From: Oryzias latipes
Lineage: Eukaryota > Chordata > Actinopteri > Beloniformes > Adrianichthyidae
NCBI RefSeq assembly: GCF_002234675.1
Contig: NC_019875.2
Span: forward strand, 26,068,299-26,132,298
Direction: 5' to 3'
Length of the DNA stretch: 64,000 bases
In this document: piece by piece, positions 1-12,465 of the stretch
Layout of the letters: every line of letters starts with the position of its first letter
Position numbering within the stretch: position 1 is the stretch's first letter
The notes under the pieces: model-generated
The model's input: only the letters and a program-made list of their open reading frames with translations
Told to the model about the DNA's origin: nothing
Database searches by the model: none
Made by a program: the position numbers and the translations under genes

Positions 1-2058
1 GTGAAAGCCCACAGGCCAGTCTAACTGTTGTTATGTGGGTAAGAGGAGAGCTCGATATTATTAACCTTCCGATGAATCCTGTCCTTCCTCCAATCCGTCA
101 GTAATCCTAATAATCCAAGCTTGTGCTTCCATCCCCGAGTAATAAATGCCAGATGCTGATAGCCCAGATAAACAGCAAACCTGTGTTTTTCTCCAAGAAA
201 AATAAAGCAGAGGCCCATTGGAGTCCGCCTGCTGCGAGGAAAGAATGTGAAAACAAAGCAGAGAAGCTCGCATCAGCGAGACACCTCATATGAACACATT
301 TGTTAAAAGAGACACATGTTGCATCAAGAAAAATTCAGCATTGCCATCTTTAATGGCAATTTGAGGAGCCTTATGTGCAAAGAGAGACTTGGAAAACAAT
401 GCCAACACATCTCTGGGAAAAGCTACCTGAAAAACTGCCAGCAGCATAACTCGAACAAAGGTGCAGCAATCCAAATGCAGACAGAGGCAAAAGAGAGACA
501 AATACAGCGACGTACAGAGCGTGTGCGAACCGTCTGACAGTTCAAAGGAATTGCTTTGGGGCTGTTGTAAAATGAAAAAGTGTTATCTATCCACACCCAA
601 AGCTCTCTGGGTCTGAGAGTGAGAGTGAGAGGCAGTGGAGCATTGTTTAGACTCATCTCCCCTGGTCGTTTTGAGCTGTTCAGATTGCTTTCACCATCCC
701 TCAGTGGTAAGCCAGTGGTGATGGAGGCCCAAAGAGAGGAGATCATGGTGCGCAGAGGGGGCTACAAGAAAATATTAGGGATTTATCTGTTGTATAACCC
801 AAGAAGGCTCAGTGAATCTTCATGTGGACTACTTTAATGCACAGCTAAAAAACCAAGTGCTGATATATCTTTTCTGAAAGATGCTATTGGTTTTGATTGA
901 AGCACCAATAAAAAGGTAGAGCGAGAAATAATAAAATGTTGCAGTGGGTGCTTTCATAACGGACCTACAGCTAGGTGCCACAATCCAAGTCCGTGATTCG
1001 TCTGACATAATTTTCCAAAATGTCACTTGAGTTGAGCATTTGAATGGATGTTATCGTATCGCCTCTTTTGTCACGTCTGACAGAAATTCACTTTTACTGG
1101 AAGAAATAGTTTGACTGCCCCAGATCTAAGAATGCTTTGTTCCCCTTCTCCTTTCAGAATATTCTGCCATTACTTCCCTATAATGCTACAATATAAGCAT
1201 TCTTCCTGCTGGTGCGCTGTTCAGCATTCAATTGTTATCTATACAGGATTTTTTTTTTATTTGAATCCCAGGCCGAGCTGTGTTTAAGAAAAAGTGTGAG
1301 CATTTTTCATGCAATGGACAGAACACCACATTATAAGGAGATTAGGCCAAAACAATCTGTTTCAACTGTGACACTATAAAATGAGCTGAAGGAAAGTTTG
1401 AATGTAATGATGGAGAGGGTAATTATTATAATCATGACAGCACTGCTGTCTATTAAGATGAAGTACAGATGTTCCAATAGTCCCACTGCTGTTTTCATGG
1501 CAAACTTGTGCTAAGCAGCATCTCTCAAGGGGGGGGGGGGCAATGTTCAAGCAACAAGCACGTCTTTGTTTACCACCTGCCGACCTATCAGAACCCTTCC
1601 TCAGGAGACGGAAAAACAAGGGAGCCGATACCAAGGACAGATTGATCACAGTAATGGTTTTTCCCTGCGGAGAACGGAGCTGGGGCAGGTAACATATCCC
1701 CCCACCCCATCACATAAAGCACCTCACTCTATCACCTCTGCCAGTCTGAACTGCAGACTCTTCATTCCAACCAACCTAGTGGTTCTTCACCTTATCACTC
1801 CAGCCAATCCGGCCGCTCTTGATCCCATCCCCTCAGCCAATTTAAATTCTGGAGCTTCATGTTAAACAGCCAGAATCCTCTGCACTTTTATCGCACCCAT
1901 CCAGTCAAATTAATGGGCGCTGCTTTACATTTAGGATCTGCAAGGCAGCATGGACAAAGATGGGCTTCCTGCTGCTTTGCTCAAATATTTCTTTATGCAA
2001 ACAAGCACTCTTTCCTGAAAAATGTTTGGCCTTTTCTTGTCTGTTTCCCTCGCCTCTT
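1..2058. other. intergenic, no gene seen
   Basis: No coding frame here has splice context or a recognisable domain. The only simple sequence is a run of 12 G at 1529-1540. The stretch around 1680-1860 is relatively C-rich and not obviously repetitive. Nothing can be assigned. Confidence 0.6.
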
Positions 2059-2908
2059 TCAAAGACCCACTTCAATCATCTTTTGATCAATTGTAAAAGC
2101 ATTCCCAGTGGTCTTTAAATTATAATTCTGCCTTTTTTTAGGCTCAATCAGAAACCCATGTCTTGTTGGACACAGTTTCTGCAGAGTGGCAGTGGTTCAT
2201 TAGAAATTTGCCTCTGACTTGTGGGTGTGACCGTTGGTGCAGAATAAGCCCACGCCCACTTCCCATCACCCATCTGTTTACCGTCTCTCCCGCTAGCCTA
2301 CAGCCCTTTCTCACCCCCAACCTAACATGGCGAGCAATATTTTAGCTATCCAGCTGGACAGTTTGAGCCAGATTCCAGCTCGGACAAGGAAAACAAAGGC
2401 CTACATGAATATATGTGGAGGGGAGCAGGGGAGGGGGACCTGGCCCCAGACAAGATGGTACCCAGGCATCATTAGCCAGAAGCGGAAATCCCACAAGTTT
2501 TAATAATTGTAGCACCTTTTTTTCAAACTTTTTAATGAGAAGAAATGGAAACGGTTACGGTCTCCAGTAAGAAATAAATTTCTATTGTGCAAAATGAGCT
2601 TGAAATGGGGCAAAAAACTGTAATTGTTGTATTCCTTTCAAATTTTATATTAACAAAAGTGCTCAGATTTGTTAAACTTTTAACCTTTTTACAACAGAGC
2701 ATTAGTTCCACTTTTTACATTCCTTCCACTATACCGTAACTTTTCAACCCATTATCAACATGAATCATCTGCTCCTGCACTACGATTTGATATAAAAAAT
2801 ACTTGAAAACACAGTTTAAATCTTTTTTTTATATAGGTGTGCACTATCATGATAAAAATGCTATTAGAACATTTTAAAAACACAGTTTTCACTGGTGTGG
2901 GTCTTTAA
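2059..2908 (+). mobile_element. piggyBac-like non-autonomous element, long form
   Basis: The left end is TCAA followed by AGACCCACTTCAATCAT. The right end is the inverse of AGACCCACAC followed by TTAA (2905-2908). TTAA targets with short AGACCCACT termini are what piggyBac-type MITEs show. The interior (about 2160-2420) is clearly related to 17736-18260 and, inverted, to 52440-52890. Shared blocks include TTTCTGCAGAG and TTAGC(C)TACAG. There is no transposase frame. The left TTAA has decayed to TCAA, so this is an old copy. Confidence 0.6.
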
Positions 2909-4309
2909 GCAAAAAAAATTGTTGCATTGTCAAGTTAAGTCACATTTCTATTCGTTTAAAAAGTTCATTTTAATTTAAAGTTTGTACTGAAATAACAGTC
3001 TGCTGTGTATTTGGATTTTATAAAGTGTAGAATTCCAATACTGCGTGAGAAAAATCTTGAGTGGAGGTTTAAAATCAGCTTTATTTGTCTTAGCTGTAGC
3101 ATTCCAGGAAAGTTTCCCTAGTCTGCAAATGCACATGAGTCAACACCATCTCCTTTGTTGAGGAGGATGAGGAGGATGACTGTTCACTGGGTTCTTTTGA
3201 ACTGCTCTTCATGTCTCATCCTTCTCTTTGTGTGGACTGATGATGGCCCACTATTAGGCAGAGATGTGGAACTTCATGAATCACTGAGAGGATCACAGAG
3301 CTCCAGCTTCCCCTCCTGATTTTTTCTTAGACCTGCTTGTGTGTGTGTTTTTGTCTGTGAGTGTGTGTCCCTAATTGTGGGCTTATGCACTCATTTCACG
3401 GCCGTTTCTTATTTATTGATTTCTCTGTCTCATTATTTGTCTATTTGTCTCCAGTCCATTACAGCATTATTGCCATTATTGCACTTTAGAATAAATCATG
3501 CAGAAGGCTGCTCAGCAGTTCAGCCACAAACTGTACAATGAGGCATGTATCCGATACATATTGACCAAATTTTGATGCTTTATTAACACAACACAGATAA
3601 TTATTATTGGAAATTGACAGCAAGGATACAACCAAATGTGGTTCAAATGGTTTCACAAAGATCAGGCTGTAATTCTGTCCCACAGCAGTCCAGGACAGCA
3701 AGGACTAGATTGCCCCCTCCACATACTCAAAAACTCACCAAAATGTGCACAACCCTAGTATCCAGTAAAAATGAATGTTTAAGACAGGAAAATAACCCCC
3801 ACACCTAAAAAAAACTGACATCACAGCAGGTGAAACCATTTAAAAATTATTAGGGCCAATTGTGGGCCTCAAAAAAAAGAAAATCCCAAACAAATGTGTT
3901 TGGGATATCCAAAGGAAGTTCTTCAACTATTATGGGATGGGCACAGGACCTACAGCCTGGTTGCCATTTTGTGGCAAAGTGTGAAATTTGGTCACTTTCA
4001 CATTTTTGCACAGCATGGGGAAAAAAAAGAACGTTTCACAAGCTTAACTACACAACCAAAGTTTTGTTGACCTTTGACCTCAGGAAGTGACTGTCATATT
4101 GATTTACCAAAATACATCACGTTTGGTACCTTTTATAAGTTTAAACTCCTCCTAGGGATTTCAGTCTATTGCCTCATAACTCCTCGAGCATCATTAGGAA
4201 GTTATTTGGGAAAAAAATGCAGGAATTAGAAGTTGTTGATTTTTAACATCATTAGAATGGCGAGCTCAGAAAGGAGGCGTTTCCCCTGTTCCTCACACAT
4301 ACTTGAATA
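2909..4309. other. intergenic, unclassified possible repeat at about 3545-4290
   Basis: No gene is seen. The stretch at about 3888-3911 forms a small hairpin (ATCCCAAAC paired with GTTTGGGAT). The text from 3545 to 4290 has the look of a decayed interspersed element, but I cannot name a family. A GT-rich patch lies at about 3340-3370. Confidence 0.4.
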
Positions 4310-4528
4310 CACTGAAAAAAGTAAACCATTGCTGTCATCAGTTTGATGCATTTCTACTCATTGCATTAATATAAAAATTTTAATTTACTCTCTTGAACTC
4401 AATTTTTATAAGTTATGCAATGTGTCTTTGTTTTTTTTTTTTACTTTACTTTAATGTAAATGATAACAGGGTACAAAAGTAAAATTTTTTCGTTTTGTGA
4501 AAGCACAATTATTAGGTTGAGTTTGATG

Positions 4529-4540
4529 TGCGCATGCGCA
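4529..4540. promoter_or_regulatory. NRF-1-like palindrome
   Basis: TGCGCATGCGCA is a perfect 12-bp palindrome and matches the NRF-1 consensus YGCGCAYGCGCR. It lies about 280 bp before a strong splice donor (4820) and in a short CpG-containing patch, so it could drive the downstream zinc-finger transcript. Confidence 0.5.
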
Positions 4541-5195
4541 CTAAATGAAATGCAAATTTGGCGGGCCGTATTTCTGCCATAATCTGAACTGCTTCTCAGA
4601 GCGACAACTCGACAAGTAAGGTAAAACAACATCAACAAAAATTATTGTATATTAATTAGTTCAGTCGTTTTCTCCTTGTACATTTAAATGAGGATTTCCT
4701 TCACTGCCTGGACACAATTTTCAGACGACGTTAGTCGGTCCTCAACCCCCAGCAGCAGTAAGTTTGTTTGGAAAGGAGGAACTAACCGCCGCCCGGAGAC
4801 CGACAGCAGCAGCTTAAAGGTAAGTTATTACCTCTAATAAGACAAAAGCACTTATTTAAATACAGTCGGCAGTTTTCGAAGCTTGCATTGGTTTGAGTTT
4901 TCCCCAAGAATTTTAAGCTTTTACACTTTCTGCTGCAAATTCAACTTTAGCTGCTGTGCAGTTAAGCTAACATTTAGCACTAACAGTGAGGCTCTCATGC
5001 CATATATTTTTTGCGACTGGTGAATTTACTTTAATAGGGAGTACAAATCGATGCAACACTGCTATCAAACGCTGTTTGTGGTGTATTTGCTGTCGAATGT
5101 TATTTACTACAGGAAAACACCTATGCACCGTGTTACGTTATGTTACACCGGATATTTGAATTTAACAGGGACAACTGCTCTCCCCGAACCGACCG

Positions 5196-5221
5196 TTCAC
5201 GCATGCGTGAATATTACGTCA
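5196..5221. promoter_or_regulatory. 16-bp palindrome next to a CRE-like site
   Basis: TTCACGCATGCGTGAA is a perfect palindrome (5196-5211). It is followed at once by TATTACGTCAC, which contains TACGTCAC, a CREB/ATF-like site. It lies in the first intron of the zinc-finger remnant and repeats the GCATGC core of the upstream NRF-1-like site. It may be an alternative or opposite-strand promoter element. Confidence 0.35.
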
Positions 5222-5691
5222 CTTGACAAAGTATGTCGTCGGAGGTTAATAATAATAAACCTATTAAATTTTTTATAATGATTGAACAAAAAAAGAGTTT
5301 ATGGGATACGGCAGCAGGATCCTTAACACTCAACACAGACACATTTTTAATGTCAAAAGCGGCTGCAGGAGCTTGTGACACTTCCCAGTTTTTCCCTGTT
5401 GTCAACATTCAAAAAATAAAAATAATCAGAGAGAATGACTCCAAGCTGTGTGGCTGTCATTATCGTGTATGATCATTGAGATTTTCACTGTCTGTAATCA
5501 TCTGTAATGACTATTTTTATTTATTTTTCATAAAGACACTCTTCGGTTTCTGCTCTGCATCCTGTCTGGAAGCCTTTGACTAACTTTTGGTAATTTTTTT
5601 TTTTTGTTTTGTACAACCTATGCAATTGTGATGAAGGCCCAATCATAACATTGCTCTCCCTACACCCTAAACACCTGTTTGTTTTCCGCAG

Positions 5692-5777
5692 TTACTCATC
5701 GACGTGGAAATTTAAAGACTGTGCCCATACTTATTCAAGACGATCTGAACTCCTAAAACATTACAAACTGGACCATC
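5692..5777 (+). pseudogene. zinc-finger exon fragment
   Basis: The exon follows a pyrimidine tract and CAG at 5689-5691. It encodes one C2H2-like unit ending in LLKHYKLDHHH. The residue expected to be the first zinc ligand reads Phe in WKFKDC. No donor is visible before the next acceptor, so the exon cannot be spliced normally. Confidence 0.5.
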
Positions 5778-5807
5778 ATCATCCATGTTCTCTGATTTCA
5801 TTTTCAG

Positions 5808-5969
5808 ATAAATGCAGACTTCTTGAGAGTTACAACAATTACTTTGGAGGCAAAGTTTTTTGCACAGTTGGACAAACACTCCACCAAACTTCTAGAGGTC
5901 ATCAGGAGCAATGGAGGGCGTGTGAAAGAGCAGACCACCAACATCTTAGAAGTTCTGGATGAAGGGTCT
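5808..5969 (+). pseudogene. coding exon of the zinc-finger family gene
   Basis: The acceptor TTTTCAG is followed by an open frame beginning INADFL and ending EVLDEGS, with a GTATGA donor. It joins in frame (phase 0) to the exon at 6044. Confidence 0.5.
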
Positions 5970-6043
5970 GTATGACATGAGTGGTCCATAGAGTAGTTGT
6001 GTGGTTAAGTGAACTTTTAACTAATGACAAGCTTTCTTTTCAG

Positions 6044-6136
6044 ATTGTTGACATTACCATCAGAGGAGAAGCCATCCTAAAATCTCTGATGATCTACTTG
6101 GGTGAATCTTTTGAGCACCTCATTAAAGAACACCAG
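6044..6136 (+). pseudogene. coding exon of the zinc-finger family gene
   Basis: This exon is 93 bp, exactly 31 codons. It lies between a CTTTTCAG acceptor and a CAG/GTAAGG donor, and encodes IVDITIRGEAILKSL... It is open throughout. Confidence 0.6.
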
Positions 6137-6540
6137 GTAAGGTTATCCACCTCTAAACTATGACACTCTTATGATGTAGGAAATGGAACATGGCACTGTA
6201 TGGGTTAGGATCACTGCCAACAAGAAACATATTCATAAAGATAAAGTTGTGCACAAATACTAAGACTTTGTGCACAACTTTGCCAAAAAAAAATGAATAC
6301 AACATTTAGTTTGCATTTGACATTTCTGTTTTAAATTTTCTTTGCTTTGAATACAACTTTTGCTTAACAGTTAACAGTAAAAAATATGTTATGGGGTCAC
6401 AGGCATATGTATCTAATCCCGAAACATTGATAAAGCAAAGTGAGCATACACATTGAGGCTTATTTATTTAACTAAAACAAAATTATACCTTTTAGAGCAA
6501 CGCGCCAGTTGTCATATGTTAATTTTTTTTATGTCTGCAG

Positions 6541-6822
6541 AACGGTCTGGACAGTGATGCTCCGCAGATTGAAACCATGGCGATCTTTTTCACTGGGAGA
6601 GAGGATCTTCTCCGTCCACCAACAGACATCAAGATAGTGATGGATGGAAAACAGGTTCTGAATGAAGTGCCCTATATTTCAACCGCTTTTCTCATGTTCT
6701 TGGAACTGACATATTCACTCAACCTAAAATTTCCCAAAAATCTGCAGTACACTTTTGAATTCATTCAAAAAGTCCTCATGGAGCTTGGTGGGAAAAAGTG
6801 TCGCCAAAAGTTTTCAGACTGA
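6541..6822 (+). pseudogene. terminal coding exon of the zinc-finger family gene
   Basis: After the ATGTCTGCAG acceptor the frame is open for 93 codons to TGA. It contains DIKIVMDGKQVL and YSLNLKFPKNLQYTFEF, the best conserved block of this fish family as I remember it. AATAAA lies about 140 bp beyond the stop. Confidence 0.65.
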
Positions 6823-6959
6823 ACAGCCAGCTTAAGTTGGTGTCAATTAATGTTTTTTTTCCCTCACTTAAGTGTATTGGTATTGGGAAACAGTTTTGAT
6901 GTTTATACATCTTAAAGATGTCATGTTTGTAAATTTGGATGTGGATATGTTCATGGAAC

Positions 6960-6965
6960 AATAAA
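6960..6965 (+). terminator. polyadenylation signal AATAAA
   Basis: The hexamer sits about 140 bp after the stop codon of the zinc-finger remnant's last exon and is followed by a T/G-rich stretch. Confidence 0.5.
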
Positions 6966-7362
6966 TATTGTTTACATGAAGAAATGTGTTCTGAGTCTGT
7001 GTACATCGATATATAATTCTAAAGCTTAATTCAGTTAGATTATGAACCTGACATTTTTATCTGAGACAACTTTAAAAAGTAAATTGCTCAAAGATTAAAA
7101 AATGGATTATATCAAGTCGTTTTTTTCAGGTTAGATAAAGTAGAAAATTTCCATTGAGTAAAAAGCAGAACTTATTTATTTTGATTTATAGAAACTCAAA
7201 ATAATTGCTTTTCTTCACCTCTCAGAATCAGTTTAACCGAAATTAAAAAAAATAGGTTAGGCTAAATTATTCATTTACATTGATACAATGCAAATATATT
7301 AGGTGTGACAGATTACTTCAATTTTTTTAAGTTAAACCACTGTTATATTTTTTTCAGTGTAT

Positions 7363-10300
7363 TGTGAAAATGCAATACAAGATTTGCTCATGCAGATGGA
7401 AACAGTATATCATAAAATGACTATATCAATAATGTCAGAGTGGTCAACAAAAAACCTCAGTTGCCAAGGAAATACAAAAGTTTACTTTTGGCAATTCTTC
7501 TAAAATTGCATAGACCTGTTCATCACCCCCAGGCGACAAAAAAAGGAAATGGTTGCTATGGAGATAAGACCCACACAAAAGAAACTATTTCAAAGTATTT
7601 TCTTTGTGAATTTGTCACGTGCAGCTCTGACCAGGGCGGCAGGGGCAGAAGGGGAGAGTGAGGGGCGTGATGTAGCAGCTCAGCCAGTGAGGGCGGGTCA
7701 AAAGGGGGCATAAAGGGTAGGGACTGGTCGTGCCTGCAGACCATACAATGCCACTCTGCGTGTAAACTACACGTTTTCCAATATTTCAGATTACAGGAAT
7801 AAAAATAGTTCTTCTTTGGATTTGCTTTTATGAAAACAAGGAAAGCCTAAGAGTAACTGACTGAAACAGTTAGCAGCTAGTGACCTGAACAATCTTCCTT
7901 CTCCCACACCTAATGATTCCCACAAAGGAAGCACAGTGATCAGCAGTAAATCTTCTATTGAATTTGGTTTTAGTCTTCATCAGTGTGTGAGCAGAAACTA
8001 AAGGCTCCTGCGTTGGAAAAATAAAAGGATAAACATGTGCAGCCATTAAAAGGCTTTCTCAGGGGTCCTTTTTTGGATAACGATAGTGTCCCCAACTGAC
8101 AAACTGAATGCCACAATTGCACCTCCTTTTCAGCAGTCAGCCAACACAGGGAGGACAGGTTCGACAGAAGTTTCAGGTAAATGACAGCCTCTCAGCTAAA
8201 ATAACAGTAATCATACTGAAACCTATTTTTACTCTCTTGCTGAATATAAATTCTTAATGTGACACAGATTTCTTTCCACTTATTTTCTTGCTTTTTCTCC
8301 TTTTTTTCTGGGGATAATTAAAATCTCAGGAGTACTCTGACTGTGCTGTGGGATTAATCTCCCATGGCTCATCTCCATCTGCATGCTGCATCATCAGCCA
8401 TCCCTCTCTGCATTAGCCCCCAGCTGTGCAGCACGCCAGTCCAACCCGGGCCCGTCGCACGGCGCGCAGAAGCTCACTTGGGAGAGGAGAAGCCGAGGTG
8501 GGAGAAAGTAACAAAAAAGCCACAGGAAGGAGGGGAAGGAAGGGAGGGGCTAATGTTGAGGAACAGCAATAAATCTTCATATTTCACATCAGTTTTGTTT
8601 TGCAGAGCTGATTTGAGCTTCATTTTGCCTCAAATGGCCTTCTCCACAGAGATCTAAGTGATACTAATAGCTCCGACAGCACTTACATTCACATAGGGTA
8701 AGAGGCTTTTTTTTTTATTGGCGCAGACAGATGCTAGTGCCGCAACGCAAAAGCTGTAAATTTGCCTCTTTCATTTAATGTTACTCTTGAGGGCTGTTAG
8801 GCTGAGAGCTTTTGATAACCCGCTGCTGTCCATCTATACCTCCCCATCAAACAAAAATTAGATCAGCAGTTTCTTAAACTGCACAAAAAAGGAACAGATA
8901 ATTTTTAATTGTACAAATCTTATAAATTGATCCTTAAAATAAACAAGTCGTGATTTAATACCCGAATCTTTAACCTCTTGGTTTTAGTAGACAGAATAAC
9001 AGATAGTTTGCATGCTTAATGATCAACTCAGTGTGACAGCAGCCACTCCAGGACCCAGGGGGTTATGAATCTCAAAGGCATTGGATTGGAAAGTTTCTAA
9101 ATTGCCAAGTGTTTTTTTTTTTGGTTGCATCACATTACAGCTGATTTAACCGGCCATGGGCTCCAGCATGCAAGATGTGGTTGATCCAATTTAGGCTATG
9201 CTCAATCAACTTAATTCTACAGGGGACACGAAGGCTGGGGTACTGCAGTGTGTGCAAGAATGGATTGCTCAACAAAGCAGCTTTTAAAGGTCATGTTTTC
9301 ACCGCTGCCATGCCTACAAGATCCTAATGGAGGGCACTGTTTGCAAAGCGAGTATGTAAATCCATCACACACCACCATTTCAAGTGTTATTTATGATCTG
9401 ACACCTCAGCGAGGAGCCTGAGTGTCCGGAATGAGAAGGTAAAATGCAGGATGGCATCTCCAAGGCCCTGTTTGTGCTGCTGAATGGAACTGTTTGATGA
9501 GTTAAATCTGCCGTCTTACTCCCTGCCTTCGTTTTTTATTGTCAACACAAAACAATTACTTGCTAACTTGTCACAAACCTGTAGAAGTGTGCTCGTCAAC
9601 AAGACTTTTTTTTTAACTCCTTTTCCCTCATCTTTCTTGCTGGGAGTACCATGTCACGCTTTTGCTTCCACCATACAAGGAGCCAATTATATTATCAGCG
9701 TGAGACCTCCGCTTGACACCGCATGTCCTGATGGTGTAATGAAATAAAAGAGGTTTCACACACACGCTCCTACTGTGTCCTTGTCTGTGGGAAATGTCTA
9801 CTTTGCAGATTTTGTAATTTAGGTGTGCTTTTTCCCCCTCATATTTTTCCACCATTTTCACCAAGTCCTATATTTGAGCATTGTTCATGGAAGATAAGCC
9901 ACCCATCCTCTGTTCAGGAAGTAGAGAATTCTTTATTTGGAAACTTCTTTGTGGAAAGAGTTGCTTTTATTTGTATCTACTACCCTAATCTATGGAATCA
10001 TAAATAATTCTGTTGCAAAAGTACCCGGGCTTGTCTTTAACTATAATGTTTTGGCCAAAATAACTCGTGTAACATGCAGGAAGAAAGTGGTTAAAATTAT
10101 AATTTACTGTATATACGAGAGACTGGTACTCATAAAAAATGTGGCCCTTCCCTATGACTTTTGATTTTATTTATTCAGACATTGATTTATCTATTTTTTA
10201 GTCACATTGTTTAAATATTTTTAAAGTCACATTTTTCAGTTTTTTTAAAGCCACTACCAGTATAAAATTACTTTTTTTTCTACAAATTGTTTTTCATTGA

Positions 10301-11195
10301 TGTCAATGCATTTACTTTTACTACCATATAATGAGACGACAAAGGAAATGTTGACGTGGAAACATGAGAATTTTACTGACTGTCGGAATTTGTCAAGTCT
10401 AACATGCAGACTTTTACGGCAGTCACAAATGTTTGCTGTAAGCGCTCAACATGCTGCAGTAAAATGTGCCAAGCAGTGCTTGATGGTGGGCCTTAAAACA
10501 GGCACGTTGTAATGAGATCTCCCACCAACAAACAGATGTGGTGAACAAGGAGTCTGTCAAGCTAACATCTGTAGATAATTGGATGGTGTAGGTATTGTGG
10601 AAAACATGTTGCGGGGCCCCCTGATTATTTATGAGAAGTCATTATCAGCGTTTATATAAATACTTTTGCCAAAAAAGAAACTGGATGTTGCCATGAATTA
10701 AGGGGAAGGGAAAATTTCCAAAAGTTACCAAAAACAGATACATTTTCAACAGACATTTAATAGCAGTTTTTACTTGCCTTGCACTGTGGTCCTTACTATT
10801 TTTTTTTTAAAATTAGGCTTTTTTGTTGCTTTTGGATGGAGGCTTCTTTCATGCTATTTGCTATTTTCCAAACCAGGAAATGGACTTCAGGATGACATGT
10901 GGATCAACCACACTTCATGACTCCTGCATGAATGCTGCTTTGCTGACCTGCTCCTCAAACTGTGCTGTTTATCTAAACCTGCATTTCAATCAGTCAGACT
11001 AAAGCAAACCTAATGAATGCAACATGTTTAAATCAGTAGACAGCACAGAAGTTTGGTGGTTCATTTATCACCATGTAATAGCCCTAATAAAAGGTTAGAC
11101 GCTAAGAAAAGCCCAGACAGTTAGAAATATGACATGAGGTCCTGATCTTGTATATTAAATTAGCTAAAAAGGACGTATTGTAGCAGGTGATTTGG
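7363..11195. other. intergenic, mostly non-repetitive
   Basis: No gene is seen. The parts around 8330-8660 and 9130-9760 have even composition and no recognised repeat, so they are candidates for conserved noncoding sequence. I cannot test conservation here. T-rich runs occur at 8707-8720 and 9110-9123. Confidence 0.5.
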
Positions 11196-11460
11196 ATTTG
11201 CAGCCATGTTTAATGATTGGAATCAGAATAGAGTGGAGCAGGGAGCTTGTGGCCCTCCCAGTGTGTTTTCTACAAAAGCAATCCTTGTCCAACAAAAAAA
11301 TGTTTGTGTGTTCTCCTGATTTACAACAGTTTGAATAAAGATGTACCCCAAAACGCAATTTTAAGCTTAATTTTCTTTATATTCCTACCATCAATAAATG
11401 CCACAAAAGCATCCTTAAAAAAACAAAAACATATTTTCATTGGTATGGGTCTTTTTAGAA
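11196..11460 (+). mobile_element. piggyBac-like family relic, 3' part
   Basis: The text GTGGAGCAGGGAGCTTGTGG, a later AATTTTAAGCTT block and the end CATTGGTATGGGTCTTTTTAG resemble 18080-18250 and the right end of the 2059-2908 element. The terminal TTAA has decayed. Confidence 0.45.
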
Positions 11461-12465
11461 AAAAATCATGTTCTCAAATTTAGCTAAAATCAAAGCCAAC
11501 AAATTTAGTTAGTCATTTGAAACGTCCGGTTTACTTAGTTACTACAGATTTATTTCTTTTATGTCTCTTTTCAAAGAAGTATATTGAATATATTTTAAAT
11601 TCTTCAGCATTATCTAGACAAAATGCCGTGGCTTCAAGAGTCTCTTCCATTTATTCTTCAGAACTTCACTCTGAAATTCTTGTCCTGCAGTTTATTTTGC
11701 AGACAGAAAAAAGAAAGTCCTTTACAACTCTCATGTAATTCAAAATTTCGTTAAAGCACTTGATGAGACATATTTCTGTTCAAACTTTTTGAAACTTCAA
11801 ACATTCATTTTCTTTTTTTTTCCTTCCAAGGAGTAGAAACGCTTTTGTAATCTACTGAAGTGTTTTTGAGACATACTTCTCCAAACTTTCTCAAGGTCCA
11901 TCTATTTTTTAATTCAGTTGATTCCACGTGACTGAACATTCCTAACCTCACACATGGACTGAATGGTTAGTACCACTCTGTACACAAAAGAAGAACCTGC
12001 ATTGGTCACTGAAATCCTTTAAAACTTACTGAAGATGAGTAAAAAAAAAAGACTTTAGTTTTGAATTGTTTCAACAGAATCATATACACAACTTGAAGTT
12101 AAAAAAAAATTATGAATCTATGTGTTCATTAATTTGTCTATCAACCTTTTTGAGTCAACAACTAAACAAGTTTTTGAACAGTGAGACTTCTGCGCCTGTC
12201 AGTGGGTATTTTTGCAGTCGACTTCTCACAAACTTCTCCAATTGTCTCAGATTTCTTGAGTATCTTCTTCAGGTGGTTTTCCTCCACAGATGTTTCCACA
12301 GATTTGAAGTTCTCGTGATTTCCTTTAAGCCATTCTTAGTGTTTTTAAGTTGTTTCTGTTTGTGGTTGTAAACCTGTGTCAAAGTCTTTGACTTACAGCT
12401 GAGACCAAATGTCTTGAAGTTAGGTGACATAAAATGCCTTGATAGTCTAAAGATTTTATTAAACC
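11461..12465. other. intergenic
   Basis: No gene is seen. The part near the right side may belong to the 3' flank of the neighbouring Tc1-like fossil, but I could not find its terminal repeats. Confidence 0.4.

Larger units (their letters stand above)
4700..6985 (+). pseudogene. internally deleted copy of a multicopy fish C2H2 zinc-finger gene
   Basis: Spliced structure on the plus strand: a 5' exon ends at the donor AAAG/GTAAGT (4819/4820). An exon after TTTTCCGCAG starts at 5692, an exon after TTTTCAG starts at 5808 and ends near 5969, then come 6044-6136 and 6541-6822 (stop). AATAAA is at 6960-6965. The 5692 exon encodes a single degenerate zinc finger (YSRRSELLKHYKLDH, first Cys apparently lost). 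The following exons encode FFAQLDKHSTKLLEVIRSNG, ILKSLMIYLGESFEHLIKEH and YTFEFIQKVLMELGG. From memory these match the C-terminal region of a large, uncharacterised fish family, sometimes annotated SAMD3-like. The donor of the zinc-finger exon and the following exons are missing: it runs into the next acceptor within about 30 bp, and the reading frames no longer agree. The copy therefore looks internally deleted. The last two exons remain fully open. It sits inside CACTG inverted ends. Confidence 0.6.
4310..7359 (+). mobile_element. candidate CACTG-terminal DNA element enclosing a spliced gene
   Basis: The sequence ATACACTGAAAAAA occurs at 4307-4320 and as its exact reverse complement at 7349-7362. 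This gives termini CACTG...CAGTG flanked by a TA dinucleotide on both sides. CACTG ends are typical of EnSpm/CACTA-like elements, and many short fish repeats begin CACTG plus A-rich sequence. The unit would be 3,050 bp. It contains all visible exons, the promoter-like sites and the polyadenylation signal of the zinc-finger gene remnant at 4700-6985. No transposase is visible. The inverted similarity fades after 14 bp, so the boundary call is tentative. Confidence 0.5.
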
